Counted from the first letter of the stretch, positions 8,270-17,688 are shown. The stretch: DNA of 64,000 nucleotides from Roseiarcus sp963749715 (GCA_963749715.1 CAVVNR010000004.1:310001-374000), one strand, 5' to 3'. Numbers and translations: made by a program. The notes: generated by a model from the sequence alone, not told the origin.

Positions 8270-8628
8270 GCAAGAAGACGATCGCGTTCACGATGCCGGC
8301 GGCGGGACGGAGCCAGCGCGAGCGCGCGCCGGTCGTTCTCGACGGGGCGACCGGCGAGAACGTTCCTTTCACCGCCGATGAGACAAGCCTCCGAAACGTC
8401 GGATCCGAGTCCAGGACCGACGAATGGGTGCGCGACCGGGCCTCGCGCGACGACGCCGAGCCGCCGCCGTTGCGCGCCTTCGCGGTCGGCGCGAGCGTCA
8501 CGATCAATCTCGCCGCCGAGCGGGACCTGATCGAAGCGATGACGCTGAGCTTCATGGTTCCCTTTGCGCTCGGATGGTTCTGGTTCGCGCATGCGACCGC
8601 GCGGCGCCAACGCTTGTGGGGTGTCTGA
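8266..8628 (+). CDS. Small ParA-associated protein of unknown function
   Basis: This 120-residue protein starts at a GTG overlapping the parA stop (GTGA), so translation is probably coupled. The N-terminus MSKKTIAFTMPAAG resembles small genes that follow ParA in Hyphomicrobiales plasmids and chromids. The middle is polar and disordered. A segment VTINLAAERDLIEAM is followed by a hydrophobic stretch (LSFMVPFALGWFWFA) that could be a membrane helix. I do not recognise a ParB-like DNA-binding motif. Given its position it is the best candidate partner of the ATPase; its role is unknown. Confidence 0.6.
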   Translation: MSKKTIAFTMPAAGRSQRERAPVVLDGATGENVPFTADETSLRNVGSESRTDEWVRDRASRDDAEPPPLRAFAVGASVTINLAAERDLIEAMTLSFMVPFALGWFWFAHATARRQRLWGV

Positions 8629-8701
8629 AGCGCCGAGCGGACCGCTCTCGCGCGCTGACCCACAATCGCGGCCCTCCTGTTTTCGTCGAGGCGAATGTTG
8701 A

Positions 8702-9592
8702 TCAGAACGTCTCGACGATCAACGCGCCGATCTCCTTGTGGATCGCATTGCGCACGTCCATCGGCGCGGACGATTCGGTGTAGTAGACCGCCGCGATGAT
8801 CGGCGCCCGTTCCGGCGGCCAGATGATCGCGATCGTATTCGCGGTTCCGCGATCGCCGCTGCCGGTCTTGTCGCCGATGCGCCACGCGAGCGGGAGCCCG
8901 GCGCGCAGCCGCTTGTCGCCGACCTTGTCGTCGATCAGCCAGGCTTCGAGCTGGCGCCGAGACGCTTCGGAGAGCACGTCGCCGAGCAGGACCTGGCGCA
9001 TGTCCTCGGCCATCGCGCGCGGGCTCGTGGTGTCGCGCTGGTCGCCGGGCGCCGCTTCGTTCAAGCCCGGTTCGTTACGGTCGAGCCTGGTCGTTGAATC
9101 CCCGAGCGAGCGGGCAAACTGGGTAAGACCCGCCGGTCCGCCGATCGACTGAAGCATGAGGTTTGCCGCGGTGTTGTCGCTCCAGTCGATCGCCGCGGCG
9201 CAGAGGTCGGCGAGCGTCATGCCCCCGGACCCGAGATGGGTCTTGGCGATCGGCGCGTATTCAAGAAGATCGCCCGGCCCGTAAGGGACAACCCGGTCGA
9301 GTCGCTCGGCGCCGTCGTCCACTCGCTTGAGCGCAGCGGCGCCGGCCAGAAGCTTGAAAGTGCTGCACATCGGGAACCGCTCGTCGGCGCGATGCTCGAG
9401 CGCCCAGCCGGTCTCCGCGTCGATGACCGAGACGCCGAGCCGCCCGCCCTCGCGTTCCTCGATCCAGGCGAGATGCTTGCTGGCGAGGTCCAAGCGCTCC
9501 TCGGCCGACGGAGCGGCCGCTCGCGCACGAAGCGGCGCGGCGGCCGCCGCGACGCCAATGAGGAACGAACGGCGGCTGACGCGATCAAGCAT
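8702..9592 (-). CDS. bla: Class A beta-lactamase
   Basis: Periplasmic serine beta-lactamase. All class A motifs are present: the nucleophile SxxK as STFK (77-80), SDN in IDWSDNTAAN, the omega-loop Glu in EPGLNEA and KTG in DKTGSGDRG. The N-terminus has a twin-arginine-like signal (RRSFLIGVAAAAAP), suggesting Tat or Sec export before cleavage near residue 27. At 296 residues it has normal length. No LysR-type ampR gene is adjacent. The spectrum cannot be inferred. It is chromosomal in appearance, with neighbour-like base composition. Confidence 0.93.
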   Translation of the reverse strand: MLDRVSRRSFLIGVAAAAAPLRARAAAPSAEERLDLASKHLAWIEEREGGRLGVSVIDAETGWALEHRADERFPMCSTFKLLAGAAALKRVDDGAERLDRVVPYGPGDLLEYAPIAKTHLGSGGMTLADLCAAAIDWSDNTAANLMLQSIGGPAGLTQFARSLGDSTTRLDRNEPGLNEAAPGDQRDTTSPRAMAEDMRQVLLGDVLSEASRRQLEAWLIDDKVGDKRLRAGLPLAWRIGDKTGSGDRGTANTIAIIWPPERAPIIAAVYYTESSAPMDVRNAIHKEIGALIVETF

Positions 9593-9613
9593 GTCGATCT
9601 CTCCAATGTCTTG

Positions 9614-9943
9614 TCAGGCCGGCGCGTGTTTGACGTGCTCGCCATACTGCAGGACCTGGACTTTTTCCAAAGTGACGAGCCCGCTCGGCATCATCGAATC
9701 GAGAACCGGCAGAAACGCCCTGATCCTGTCCTCCGTGTCGACGATCTCGATGACGATCGGCAAATGCTCCGCCACGTCGAGGATTTTCGTGCTGTGCAGC
9801 CTGGTCGAATGCCCGAAGCCCATGGGGCCGCGAATGACCGTGGCCCCCGCAAGATGGGCCGCGCGGGCCTGAACAACGATCGCCTCGTAAAGCGGGCGAT
9901 GATGAAACTTTGCATCCTCGCCGATGAATATGCGCAAAAGCAT
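9614..9943 (-). CDS. DUF190-domain PII-like protein
   Basis: Small cytoplasmic protein of the DUF190 family, which adopts a PII/CutA-like fold. Family phrases include MLLRIFIGED, RPLYEAIVVQARAAHLAGATVIRGPMGFG, DLPIVIEIVD (here EHLPIVIEIVD) and LVTLEKVQVL. Homologues often accompany CrcB fluoride channels, but none lies here. The in-frame sequence before ATG 9943 reads NLPREA, which also matches the family N-terminus but has no ATG, GTG or TTG. The true start may therefore be a few codons upstream at a rare codon. It is followed 21 bp later by the beta-lactamase gene on the same strand. Confidence 0.82.
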   Translation of the reverse strand: MLLRIFIGEDAKFHHRPLYEAIVVQARAAHLAGATVIRGPMGFGHSTRLHSTKILDVAEHLPIVIEIVDTEDRIRAFLPVLDSMMPSGLVTLEKVQVLQYGEHVKHAPA

Positions 9944-10256
9944 CGCCTCGCGCGGGAGATTTACGCGAATCCGCCTCCCTTGAGCTGCCTCTGGATCACG
10001 GCCACGGGAGTCGGGGGCGGCATCGGTGGGCAGCCGTTCAATGCTATCCCCAATTCACGCATGGCTCAAATCGGCCGATTGACGCGACGGATTCGACCTG
10101 GCTAGTATGAATTCCGCTAGACAAGGGGATGGGGTTCCCCTTCAACCGCCCGAAAGCCAAAAGCCCGACGGCTGATGACCCCTACCGTGCGCGAAGAGCG
10201 CGGTGGGCGTCCAACTCTTGCCGAACGATCCCTGCCGCGCGAACGGGAGTGGGATC
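9944..10256. promoter_or_regulatory. Intergenic region between DUF190 gene and antiporter, with a candidate sigma70 promoter
   Basis: This 313-bp divergent gap holds a plausible plus-strand promoter: TTGACG at 10079-10084 and TAGTAT at 10103-10108, spaced 18 bp. It would transcribe the antiporter with a leader of roughly 140 nt. I see no gene in the remainder. Confidence 0.4.
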
Positions 10257-11432
10257 ATGGCGAGCGTTTGGCTTCAATCGGCGTTGTGGCTTGGACTGGC
10301 GCTGCTGGCGTCGCTCATTTCCATCCGGGTTGCGGTCTCGGTCGCGCTGATCGAGATCGTCGTCGGCGCAGTCGCAGGCAATCTGGTCGGCTTGCAGATC
10401 ACTGACTGGGTCAATTTTCTCGCCGGCTTCGGCGCGATTCTTTTGACCTTTCTCGCTGGAGCGGAAATCGATCCCCGCATCGTTCGGAAGCACTTCTGGT
10501 CGAGCATGACGATCGGCGTCGTCGGCTTCTTCGCGCCCTACCTCGGAGTGCTGGTTTACGCGCATTTCGTCATCGGCTGGCCGTGGCCGCAGGCGCAGAT
10601 CGCCGGCATCGCGCTTTCGACGACCTCGGTTGCCGTCGTCTACGCGGTGATGATCGAGACCGGATTCAACAATACCGAGATCGGCAAGATCATTCTCGCC
10701 GCCTGCTTCATCAACGATCTCGGCACCGTGCTCGCGCTCGGCGTCGTGTTCGCCCACTACGACCTGTGGCTGCTGTTGTTCGGCGCCGTCACCGCGGGCG
10801 TTCTCGTGGTTCTGGTGCGCTATGCGCCCTGGATGTTCAAGAGCCTCGGCCAACGGGTCAGCGAGCCGCAGACCAAATTCGTGTCGCTCATTCTGCTGGC
10901 GCTGGGCGGAATGGCCTCGGTCGCAGGGAGCGAAGCGGTCCTGCCCGCCTACCTGGTCGGCATGGCGTTGGCGCCGACCTTTCTCGCCGAACGCGAATTG
11001 CCGCACCGCATGCGCATCATCGCGTTCTCGATCCTGACGCCGTTCTATTTCCTCAAGGCCGGTTCGCTGGTCGAGGCGCGCGCCGTCATCGCGTCGATCG
11101 GGCTCATCGCGGTGTTTCTGGCGATCAAGATGGCGACCAAGTTCATCGGCATCCTGCCGCTCACCCGCTACCACGAGTTCGACCGGCGCGAGGGGATGTA
11201 CACGACGCTTCTGATGTCGACCGGGCTCACCTTCGGCTCGATCTCGGCGCTGTTCGGACTCACCAACAAGATCATCGACCAGACCCAGTACACGATCCTG
11301 GTCACCGCGGTCATCGGCAGCGCCGTCGTGCCGACCCTGATCGCGCAGACCTGGTTTCAGCCCGAATTCAAGCCGATCGCGCACGAGCCCGACTTGATGG
11401 AGGCGGAAGACGCGGCGCGCGAGGAGCCGTGA
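10257..11432 (+). CDS. Kef-type monovalent cation:proton antiporter (CPA2 family)
   Basis: Integral membrane antiporter with about 12 hydrophobic helices in 391 residues. Family features are the paired-acid helix region TEIGKIILAACFINDLGTVLAL (the ND motif of CPA exchangers), an early LTFLAGAEIDP segment and a C-terminal TGLTFGSISALFGL helix. No TrkA-N/RCK regulatory domain follows, so it is the bare transport unit. The ATG at 10257 has GGGAG upstream. An earlier in-frame start at 10203 would add a non-hydrophobic lead. Whether it exchanges K+ or Na+ is not visible. Confidence 0.85.
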   Translation: MASVWLQSALWLGLALLASLISIRVAVSVALIEIVVGAVAGNLVGLQITDWVNFLAGFGAILLTFLAGAEIDPRIVRKHFWSSMTIGVVGFFAPYLGVLVYAHFVIGWPWPQAQIAGIALSTTSVAVVYAVMIETGFNNTEIGKIILAACFINDLGTVLALGVVFAHYDLWLLLFGAVTAGVLVVLVRYAPWMFKSLGQRVSEPQTKFVSLILLALGGMASVAGSEAVLPAYLVGMALAPTFLAERELPHRMRIIAFSILTPFYFLKAGSLVEARAVIASIGLIAVFLAIKMATKFIGILPLTRYHEFDRREGMYTTLLMSTGLTFGSISALFGLTNKIIDQTQYTILVTAVIGSAVVPTLIAQTWFQPEFKPIAHEPDLMEAEDAAREEP

Positions 11433-11550
11433 CTGCGGATTTGGCCCGCTCCCGCTCGCCCACCACCAGAATTGGTTTGCCGAGCAGCGGGAACACCGGC
11501 GCTGCGAGGAAGGAATACGACTTTGCTGAGATTGTCCCGCGCCCGGGTCA

Positions 11551-11862
11551 TTGGCGACATCGAGTTTATTATCAGCAGACCGAGCCCGGCCCTCGGCCAA
11601 ACGCAAGTGGATTACGAAGGGAGCAGAGTGTTCGGTCGACCGTCACACCTATTCCGGGGAGTTGTACGGGTTCCATGCCGACATTCTCCACATCCACATG
11701 CCGGCGGCTGGACGCCTGGCTTGGGAGCTGATCCTCGTCACCGAATTCTGGCATCGCGGAGATCGGGAGACTTTGCACTCGACCAAATGGCCTAAGCTCC
11801 TCTCGGGAAAACAGATCGATGTCCTAAGGTGGATCCGAACCCATTCCAACGCAACAGCATGA
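11551..11862 (+). CDS. Possible small conserved hypothetical protein
   Basis: An open frame from TTG 11551 has a coherent C-terminal half: HTYSGELYGFHADILHIHMP, then AWELILVTEFWHRGD and KWPKLLSGKQIDVLRWIR. This alternates hydrophobic and polar residues like a real beta-alpha domain, whereas its N-terminal third is arginine/serine-rich and unconvincing. The true start may be internal, or this may be a remnant. I do not recognise a family with certainty. It sits alone between the antiporter and the converging MutS-like genes. Confidence 0.35.
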   Translation: MATSSLLSADRARPSAKRKWITKGAECSVDRHTYSGELYGFHADILHIHMPAAGRLAWELILVTEFWHRGDRETLHSTKWPKLLSGKQIDVLRWIRTHSNATA

Positions 11863-11877
11863 AGGCGAGGCGCAGCG

Positions 11878-13482
11878 CTATGGGCCGCACGCGGCTCGCT
11901 GCGAGACGCGCGCGGAAAAAGCCGTCAGGCGCGAAGCTGGCGCCGCTCTCCCGCGGTCAATTCGAGAACTCTCGACTATCTCTCCTGAGAAAATCTCGCG
12001 GTACACATCTGCGCCGAAGCTTGTGCCGAGGGGTTCGCCTTCGACCAGTTTGAACGTCCGCCGTCCGTCTTCCTGCCTATCGGCCCGCAGGAACAATGCT
12101 GATTCGAGATGCTTCTCGTAAAAGCCGCGGGCGAAGTCGTACTGATGGCTAACGAAAACGACCTTCATCGGCTTTTCCAAGAGAGCCGATACGATTTGCC
12201 GCGCGATTTCCGATCCCTCGCGCTCATTGGTCGCGGCGAACAACTCATTGAACAGGACCAACGCGCCGGGCGTGACGGCGTTGACGATGTCGTTCATCCG
12301 GCTCAGTTCCTCGTCGAACTTGCCGCTCTTCATCGTCTTGTCCTCTTCATGCTTGAAATGGGTGAACACCCCATCGACGACGTTGAGCTGAAGGCTGGCC
12401 GCAGGCGCGAACATGCCGGATTGCGTCATCAGCTGCGCGAGCCCAATGCTTCTCAGAAACGTCGTCTTGCCGCCCTGATTGGCGCCGGTGACGATAATCG
12501 GACTCTTGCCGCCAGCTTGGACGTCGTTGCCAACCGGTCGCTTGTTCGAGGTCAGCGCAAGGCAAACCTCGTAGAGGCCGCGACAGGAGAATTGAGGGAC
12601 GCCAGGCTTCGTGGGCGAGGCAAATGTAAACGGCGCCCCAGTGCAAGAAGGCGCTCATGCAGATTGAGACAGCCGATGTAGAACGCCAATTCGGTTTGCA
12701 GCATGCGGAAGAAGCTGCCGATATGCTCTGCGCTCTTCGCGAGTGCGTCGGCGGCGAGCCCAAGCCCACGGTCCCTCATTTCGCCCATCGCTTGCGCGCC
12801 GGCCTCGTCCCTCGGGGCCAGATAGAGACTGTAACTGACCGGACCTTGCTCGAAGAGGGCGCGCCAGGCGCGGGTAAACCAGCTGCCGGGATTCCTGAGC
12901 GGCCGCCTGAGGATGTAGTCGACGCCCTTCACCCCCTTTCCCAGCTCCGCGCTAACCAGGATGGTTCGAAACTTCAGCCGGCTCAGATGTCTGTTGATGA
13001 CCGCGAAATAGTCGTCGTCGAGCTCCCGCGCGAGCATTGCGAACAGATTTGAGAATGCTTCGGAATTAAATTGGGCGGAATGCCGGTCCGCTGCCGCCCG
13101 CAGGCGCTTCAGCACGTCTACGAAAGCGACCATCCGCTGGACCGAAGTGTCGAGCAGGCCGGAGGGGTACTCCCGGAATGTCGACCATATCTTCTTCTGG
13201 CGCTCCGCAGAATTCGACCGTGAGACCGTAAAGCTCACGGACAATCGCCGGGTTGCTTAGGCAATCCTTAAGCGCCGCCTGCCGATATTCGATTACGGCG
13301 CCGTCGTTGAAGACGCTTGCGAGTATTGCCTTCCTCGCCACCTCGAGAACGAGCGGATCCTTCGCCGCCATGATCGAGAACAGCGTGTCGAGCGCCAAAT
13401 CCTTGGCAAGAACGGCCTCGTTGGCGGGCAAAGCGCGTTCGAGATCGAAATCGCGATCCCGGCGCATGAGAAAGGCTTTCAT
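11878..13482 (-). pseudogene. MutS-like ATPase gene 2, interrupted by two frameshifts
   Basis: Three frames together spell one MutS-related protein of about 530 residues. The N-terminal part starts MKAFLMRRDRDFD (13482). Family sequence switches frame near 13215-13222 (after LYGLTVE, resuming ERQKKIW). It switches again in a GGGG run near 12635-12640 (after HERLLALG, resuming FASPTKPGVPQF). The last part holds Walker A GANQGGKTTF and Walker B LVLFNELFAATN, where the usual Asp-Glu is Asn-Glu, then SHQYDFARGFYEKHL. MutS core domains IV-V are present, but the mismatch-recognition domain is not. The start overlaps the stop of gene 1 by 4 bp (ATGA), so the two form an operon. As sequenced it cannot give a full protein. 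Confidence 0.75.
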
Positions 13483-15015
13483 GATGGCAATCTTTCCCGC
13501 AATTGGGCATAGGTCAGCCCATACTTTTCGGCGACCGAGATGGCGTAAGCCAGACCGTCGGGGGCGCGCCGCACGACCCTGAAAGTTCGCTCAGCGACAT
13601 TATTGGGTTTGACAGTGCTGCCCATGCTGACCGTGGTGTTGCTGAGCGCCGCCAATTCGTCGATGAAGGTGACGCAGACGCACGGCGCGTCGAGAGCAAC
13701 GATCTTGGTCAGAATCCTGGAACTGAGGAAAATCGCGTCGTTGAGGCTCGTCGAGTTGAACACTTCATTCAGAATGATGATGCTGTCCGATGTCGCTTCC
13801 TCCAAAGTCTCGTGAAGCCGGAACAAATCGTCGTGCAATTTGCCGCGCAAATTGTGAACCTCTTCCTGTTTCTCGAAATGCGTGAACATTCGGTCGAACA
13901 GGAATAGCTGAGCTTCGGTTCCGGGAACCGGGCAACCGATGGCGGCAAGATGGTGCATGAGACCGAACATTCGGGCGAAGGTGGTCTTGCCGCCCTGGTT
14001 CGGCCCCGACACGATGATAATCCGCTCGTGACCGTTCAGGAAAAAATCATTCGTCACGACCGGCAGCTTCTGGCCGACAAGAATTCCTGCAAGAGCGAGG
14101 TCATAACCGCGCGTTACGCGAATATCCTTGGTTTCCTGCGAGACGCGCGGGTAACAAAACGTGAGCCCCGCGCAGGCGATATGGCGCATATACGCAATAT
14201 AGGAGGCATAGAACTGAACTTCTCGATCGAATCGGAGAACGACCGGGTCAAAGAAGCTGCTGCTTCGGGCGGCGAAGTCGTCAAGCTCCGCGAATATTTC
14301 CGGGTTTAGCCGCGCGACCCGATCGAGGACACCAGCCTCGATATGGTTCATTTGGTCGAAATCTCTGAACTTGAAAATGTGATCGGCGGCGGCGCCCTGT
14401 TTGAACTTCTCAAAATCGGCCTGAATTTCGAATCCGTAATTGCACTCGTCATGATAGCCCGAAACGGTGACGACGCCGTCGCCGATCAGCAGCGTGTAGC
14501 GAATGGAACAAAGTCTCGCAGTGACCGTCGCGACTTCCCTCGACAATTGTTGAAAGGCCGAGGAGGCGACGTATCCGTCGAGAAAAGCGAAAAAACCGGC
14601 AAGTCCTGCCGAGAAGGGCGGCGTCGCGCGAAATTCGGCAAGTAAGCTCCCGAGGCACTGACAATAGATGTCCATGGCGTCGAGGAGCCAAGCCTCTTTC
14701 TGATATTTGTACCGGAGCTTGCCCGCTTGGGCGAGGTGCTCCCGCACCGATCTCATCGAGACCGCAAACCTGGCGACGGCGTCATAATGAGCATCGTTTT
14801 CGAGATCGCGCATCACCTCCTGGCGATACTCGATGGCTTCCCGCGAACTCGAGCGCTTCATAGAAAAACGGCGCAAGCGTGTATTCCTGTTTGCCTGCAG
14901 TAATTGAGGCGACGACCTGGTCGAGATTGAGATCGGCGAAATAGGCCGGCGGCGCCGAGACCTCGGCCCTCGGACCATCCGCCAGACACGGATTGAGAAT
15001 GCTGCGGAAGGTCAT
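13479..15015 (-). pseudogene. MutS-like ATPase gene 1, frameshifted near its 5' end
   Basis: The likely original start is ATG 15015 (MTFRSILNPCLADG), giving AYFADLNLDQVV, ITAGKQEYTLAPFFYEALE. The frame then breaks near 14840-14855 and the protein continues one frame over as REAIEYRQEVMRDLEND to the stop at 13479. The long downstream frame (open from 14978; internal ATG 14861) carries Walker A GPNQGGKTTF, Walker B SIIILNEVFNSTS (Asn for Asp) and the MutS helix region. It is related to the next gene, so the pair looks like an ancient duplication acting as a heterodimer. If the shift is an assembly error, the protein would be about 510 residues. Confidence 0.75.
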
Positions 15016-15390
15016 GGCCGGACGGCTCCGGCGCGCCAGCGATCGGCGGTTCGGGCCAGCCCGGTTTTGGCTGATTGGAAGGGGAACATTCACACTCCTC
15101 AATTCCGTCAAGGACGGTTAGAGGAGTCATCAGCCGATCGGCTCTTAAAGGCGAACTCCATCGCCTGTCGAAGGACAACAGTTAATTGCGGCCTGCGCTT
15201 TGTCAACGGCCGCCCTCCGGTATTTCTTGAGGATGCGGCCTCCGCCTTGATCCGACGCGCATATCTGCGCTAGGCCGAAGCCGATGCACCGGGTCTGGGT
15301 CATTGTCGGGGCCGCTCGCGACGTTGGCTGGACGGCGGCCGAGGCGGCCGTCGTCGCGGCGACGCCGACCTCCGGCTGACGAGGCGCGGC
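15016..15390. other. Intergenic region upstream of the MutS-like genes and the SDR gene
   Basis: A 375-bp divergent spacer. It must hold promoters for the minus-strand MutS-like operon and the plus-strand SDR gene, but I can point to no convincing -35/-10 pair, repeat or short gene. Confidence 0.4.
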
Positions 15391-16080
15391 ATGCGGCCAT
15401 CCCCTATCGCCCTGGTGACGGGCGCCAACCGTGGCATCGGCCTCGAGGTCGCCCGCCAGCTGGCGCAAAATCGCATGCGCGTCCTCATCGGCGCGCGCGA
15501 TGCGGCGAAGGGCGAAGCGGCGGCGCTTGAAATGGCGCGCGGCGGCTTTGACGTCGAGGCGGTCACATTGGACGTGTCGGACGCGGCGAGCATCCGCGCG
15601 CTCGCCGAAAAACTCGGCGCGGTCGACGTTCTGATCAACAACGCCGGCGTCGATTACGACACCGACCAGACGGCGATCTCCGCCGACCTCGCCCGCGTTC
15701 GGAGAACGTTCGAGACCAATCTGTTCGGGGCCTGGGCAATGGCTCAGGCGGTCGCACCCGGGATGCGGCTGCGGCGCTGGGGCCGCATCGTCAACGTCAG
15801 CAGCGGCGCCGGCAGCCTGGCGTCGATGGGGCGCGGGCCGCCCGGCTACAGCGCCTCGAAGGCCGCGCTCAACGCGCTCACTCGGCTTCTGGCGGGCGAG
15901 CTTGCGGGAACCGGCGTTCTCGTCAACAGCGTCTGCCCGGGGTGGGTCGCGACCGACATGGGCGGCCGGGGCGGCCGGCTCGTTCAGGACGGCGCCGCAA
16001 GCGTCGTCTGGGCGGCGATGCTGCCCGACGATGGCCCGACCGGCGGCTTCTTCCGAGACGGCCGGCCAGTCGCATGGTAA
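15391..16080 (+). CDS. Short-chain dehydrogenase/reductase (SDR)
   Basis: Classical SDR oxidoreductase, 229 residues. The NAD(P)-binding glycine motif is TGANRGIG (10-17), followed by DVLINNAG, the catalytic Ser in NVSSGAGS and YSASK. VCPGWVATDMGG is the usual post-active-site segment. An Arg in GARDAAKG after strand two suggests NADPH preference. The ATG at 15391 is a few codons before the fold begins. It overlaps the next gene by 7 bp, so the two are probably co-transcribed. The substrate is not inferable; the carbonyl-reductase type is most similar. Confidence 0.85.
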   Translation: MRPSPIALVTGANRGIGLEVARQLAQNRMRVLIGARDAAKGEAAALEMARGGFDVEAVTLDVSDAASIRALAEKLGAVDVLINNAGVDYDTDQTAISADLARVRRTFETNLFGAWAMAQAVAPGMRLRRWGRIVNVSSGAGSLASMGRGPPGYSASKAALNALTRLLAGELAGTGVLVNSVCPGWVATDMGGRGGRLVQDGAASVVWAAMLPDDGPTGGFFRDGRPVAW

Positions 16081-16406
16081 GCGACCCTTGCTCCGCCGAT
16101 GCGCTCTACCGCGTCGTGGCGCAGCATCACGGCGTCGCGCTCGGCCCTGCGCGCGGCCGCGGCTTCGGATCGAACGCGCTCAAAGTCGACGGCAAGATCT
16201 TCGCCGCGCTGTCGAATGGGCGCCTACTCTTGAAACTCCCGGCGAAGCGCGTCGAGGCGTTGGTCGAGGCCAGGCTTGGCCAACGGTTTTCGACCGGCCC
16301 CGGCCGGATCAAGAAAGAATGGGTGACATTGGCGCCCTCGAGCGCCGACGAATGGATGGGCCTGTCGGAAGAGGCCCGGCGCCACGTGCTCTCGCAAGCG
16401 CGGTAG
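16074..16406 (+). CDS. TfoX/Sxy N-terminal-like protein
   Basis: A 110-residue cytoplasmic protein starting at ATG 16074, inside the end of the SDR gene (ATGGTAA overlap). The core GFGSNALKVDGKIFAALSNGRLLLKLP matches the TfoX N-terminal domain pattern (usually MFGGxGxYxxGxxFAxxxxxxLYLK). It ends with WVTLAPSSADEWMGLSEEARRHVL. Only this domain is present, without the C-terminal helix-hairpin-helix part of full TfoX. Such short forms are common in alphaproteobacteria and need not regulate competence; the function is unknown. Confidence 0.7.
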   Translation: MVSDPCSADALYRVVAQHHGVALGPARGRGFGSNALKVDGKIFAALSNGRLLLKLPAKRVEALVEARLGQRFSTGPGRIKKEWVTLAPSSADEWMGLSEEARRHVLSQAR

Positions 16407-16518
16407 GAAGGACCTTGGTTCGACGCCGGCGGCGCGGCTATCACACGCCGATCACAAACCGGCGCCAACAATTGCGGCGGAGGCGACCGCGAAAGCGCCT
16501 CGTCAGAGGAGGAACGCA

Positions 16519-17466
16519 ATGCGCTTTCTGGTCGCCGGCGTCGCGATGGCCGCGCTCATCGCCGTCTCGGGCTGCGCCAAGGGAGACAAGGGCGACCAAG
16601 GGCCGCCCGGGCCTCAAGGGTCGCAGGGTCCCGTCGGCCCGGCCGGGCCAAAGGGCGAAGCCGGCGCGGTTGGAGCGATTGGGCCGCAGGGGCCGAAGGG
16701 CGACCCGGGACCGGAGGGTCCGCCGGGGCTCAAAGGCGAGACCGGCCCCTCTGGTCCGGCCGGACCTCCAGGACCTCCAGGGCCGGACGGAGCCGAAGGG
16801 CCAAAGGGCGAAGCGGGCTTGGCCGGCGCGCCCGGATTGCAAGGGCCGAAAGGCGAGCCAGGGCCAGACGGGCCGGCGGGACCGCAAGGCCCACGGGGCG
16901 AATCCGGCGCGACCGGCCCCGCCGGCCAGCCGGGGCCGAAGGGCGATGTCGGCGCAGCCGGGCCGCCCGGGCCAAGCGGGCCGATTGGGCCCAGGGGCGA
17001 CGTTGGGATTGCGGGACCGAAGGGGGATGTCGGCGCAGCCGGGCCGCCCGGGCCAAGCGGGCCAAGCGGGGCGATTGGGCCCAGGGGCGACGTTGGGATT
17101 GCGGGACCGATCGGCGCGCTGGGGCCGCCTGGATCGCCTGGGCATACCGGACCCGCCGGACCTCAGGGCCCGGTCGGTCCTACCGGCGCCCCTGGAGCGC
17201 CGGGGCATGCCGGGGCGCCGGGGCTTCAAGGCCCTTCCGGCGCGCTGGGTCCGCAAGGCCCGGCGGGGCCGCCTGGGCCGTCGGGTCCGCCGGGCGCCGG
17301 CACAGGCTTCAGGATCGTAAGCGACTCGGCGCAGGCGGCATGCGGCGAAGGCGAAATCATGGCCAGCGCCTATTGCGCGGGCGGAGCCGCCGCTCCGCAT
17401 ATCGATGGAACCACCGGCGCGAGCTGCGACGGCGCGATGGCGGTGATCCTGTGCGCCCGACAATAG
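16519..17466 (+). CDS. Collagen-like repeat lipoprotein
   Basis: The 315-residue protein begins with a lipoprotein signal (MRFLVAGVAMAALIAVSGC, lipobox VSGC with Cys 19). About 240 residues of unbroken Gly-X-Y triplets follow, rich in GPP, GPK, GDx and GExG like animal collagen. A C-terminal globular part of about 55 residues carries four cysteines (ACGEGE, AYCAGG, ASCDGA, ILCARQ). The GPP-rich triplets should form a triple helix, giving a trimeric stalk anchored in a membrane. A block encoding KGDVGAAGPPGPSGP is repeated at 16943-17000 and 17024-17065, showing recent internal duplication. SD AGGAGGAA precedes ATG 16519. A surface or adhesion role is inferred. Confidence 0.88.
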   Translation: MRFLVAGVAMAALIAVSGCAKGDKGDQGPPGPQGSQGPVGPAGPKGEAGAVGAIGPQGPKGDPGPEGPPGLKGETGPSGPAGPPGPPGPDGAEGPKGEAGLAGAPGLQGPKGEPGPDGPAGPQGPRGESGATGPAGQPGPKGDVGAAGPPGPSGPIGPRGDVGIAGPKGDVGAAGPPGPSGPSGAIGPRGDVGIAGPIGALGPPGSPGHTGPAGPQGPVGPTGAPGAPGHAGAPGLQGPSGALGPQGPAGPPGPSGPPGAGTGFRIVSDSAQAACGEGEIMASAYCAGGAAAPHIDGTTGASCDGAMAVILCARQ

Positions 17467-17688
17467 CTGGCGTTCGATCCACCGTGCCGGAGACGGTCGG
17501 AAGGGCGCCCGGGCCAACACGACGTCGACCGGATCGGGCGCTCCGCCGGTCAAGCTCGCGCCGCCCGCAAGTCAGCGTGGCGAGAAGGCCCATTCAGCAC
17601 GGGTTCATCTGATCCGTGATACGAGATTTTCGCGTTCGCGAGGTTCGCCCTCGAAGGACGATCATAAAACGTCACAGGGAGGCTTGAC

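Noticed and set aside
15902..17320. A second long frame across the collagen-like gene encoding Arg/Pro-rich repeats
   Set aside because: The Gly-X-Y frame has a signal peptide, ribosome site and C-terminal domain; the other frame is a by-product of the same GC-rich triplet repeats.
16519..17466. CRISPR-like array in the repetitive 16.5-17.3 kb region
   Set aside because: The repetition is GGN-NNN-NNN coding periodicity of collagen triplets, not repeats separated by unique spacers.
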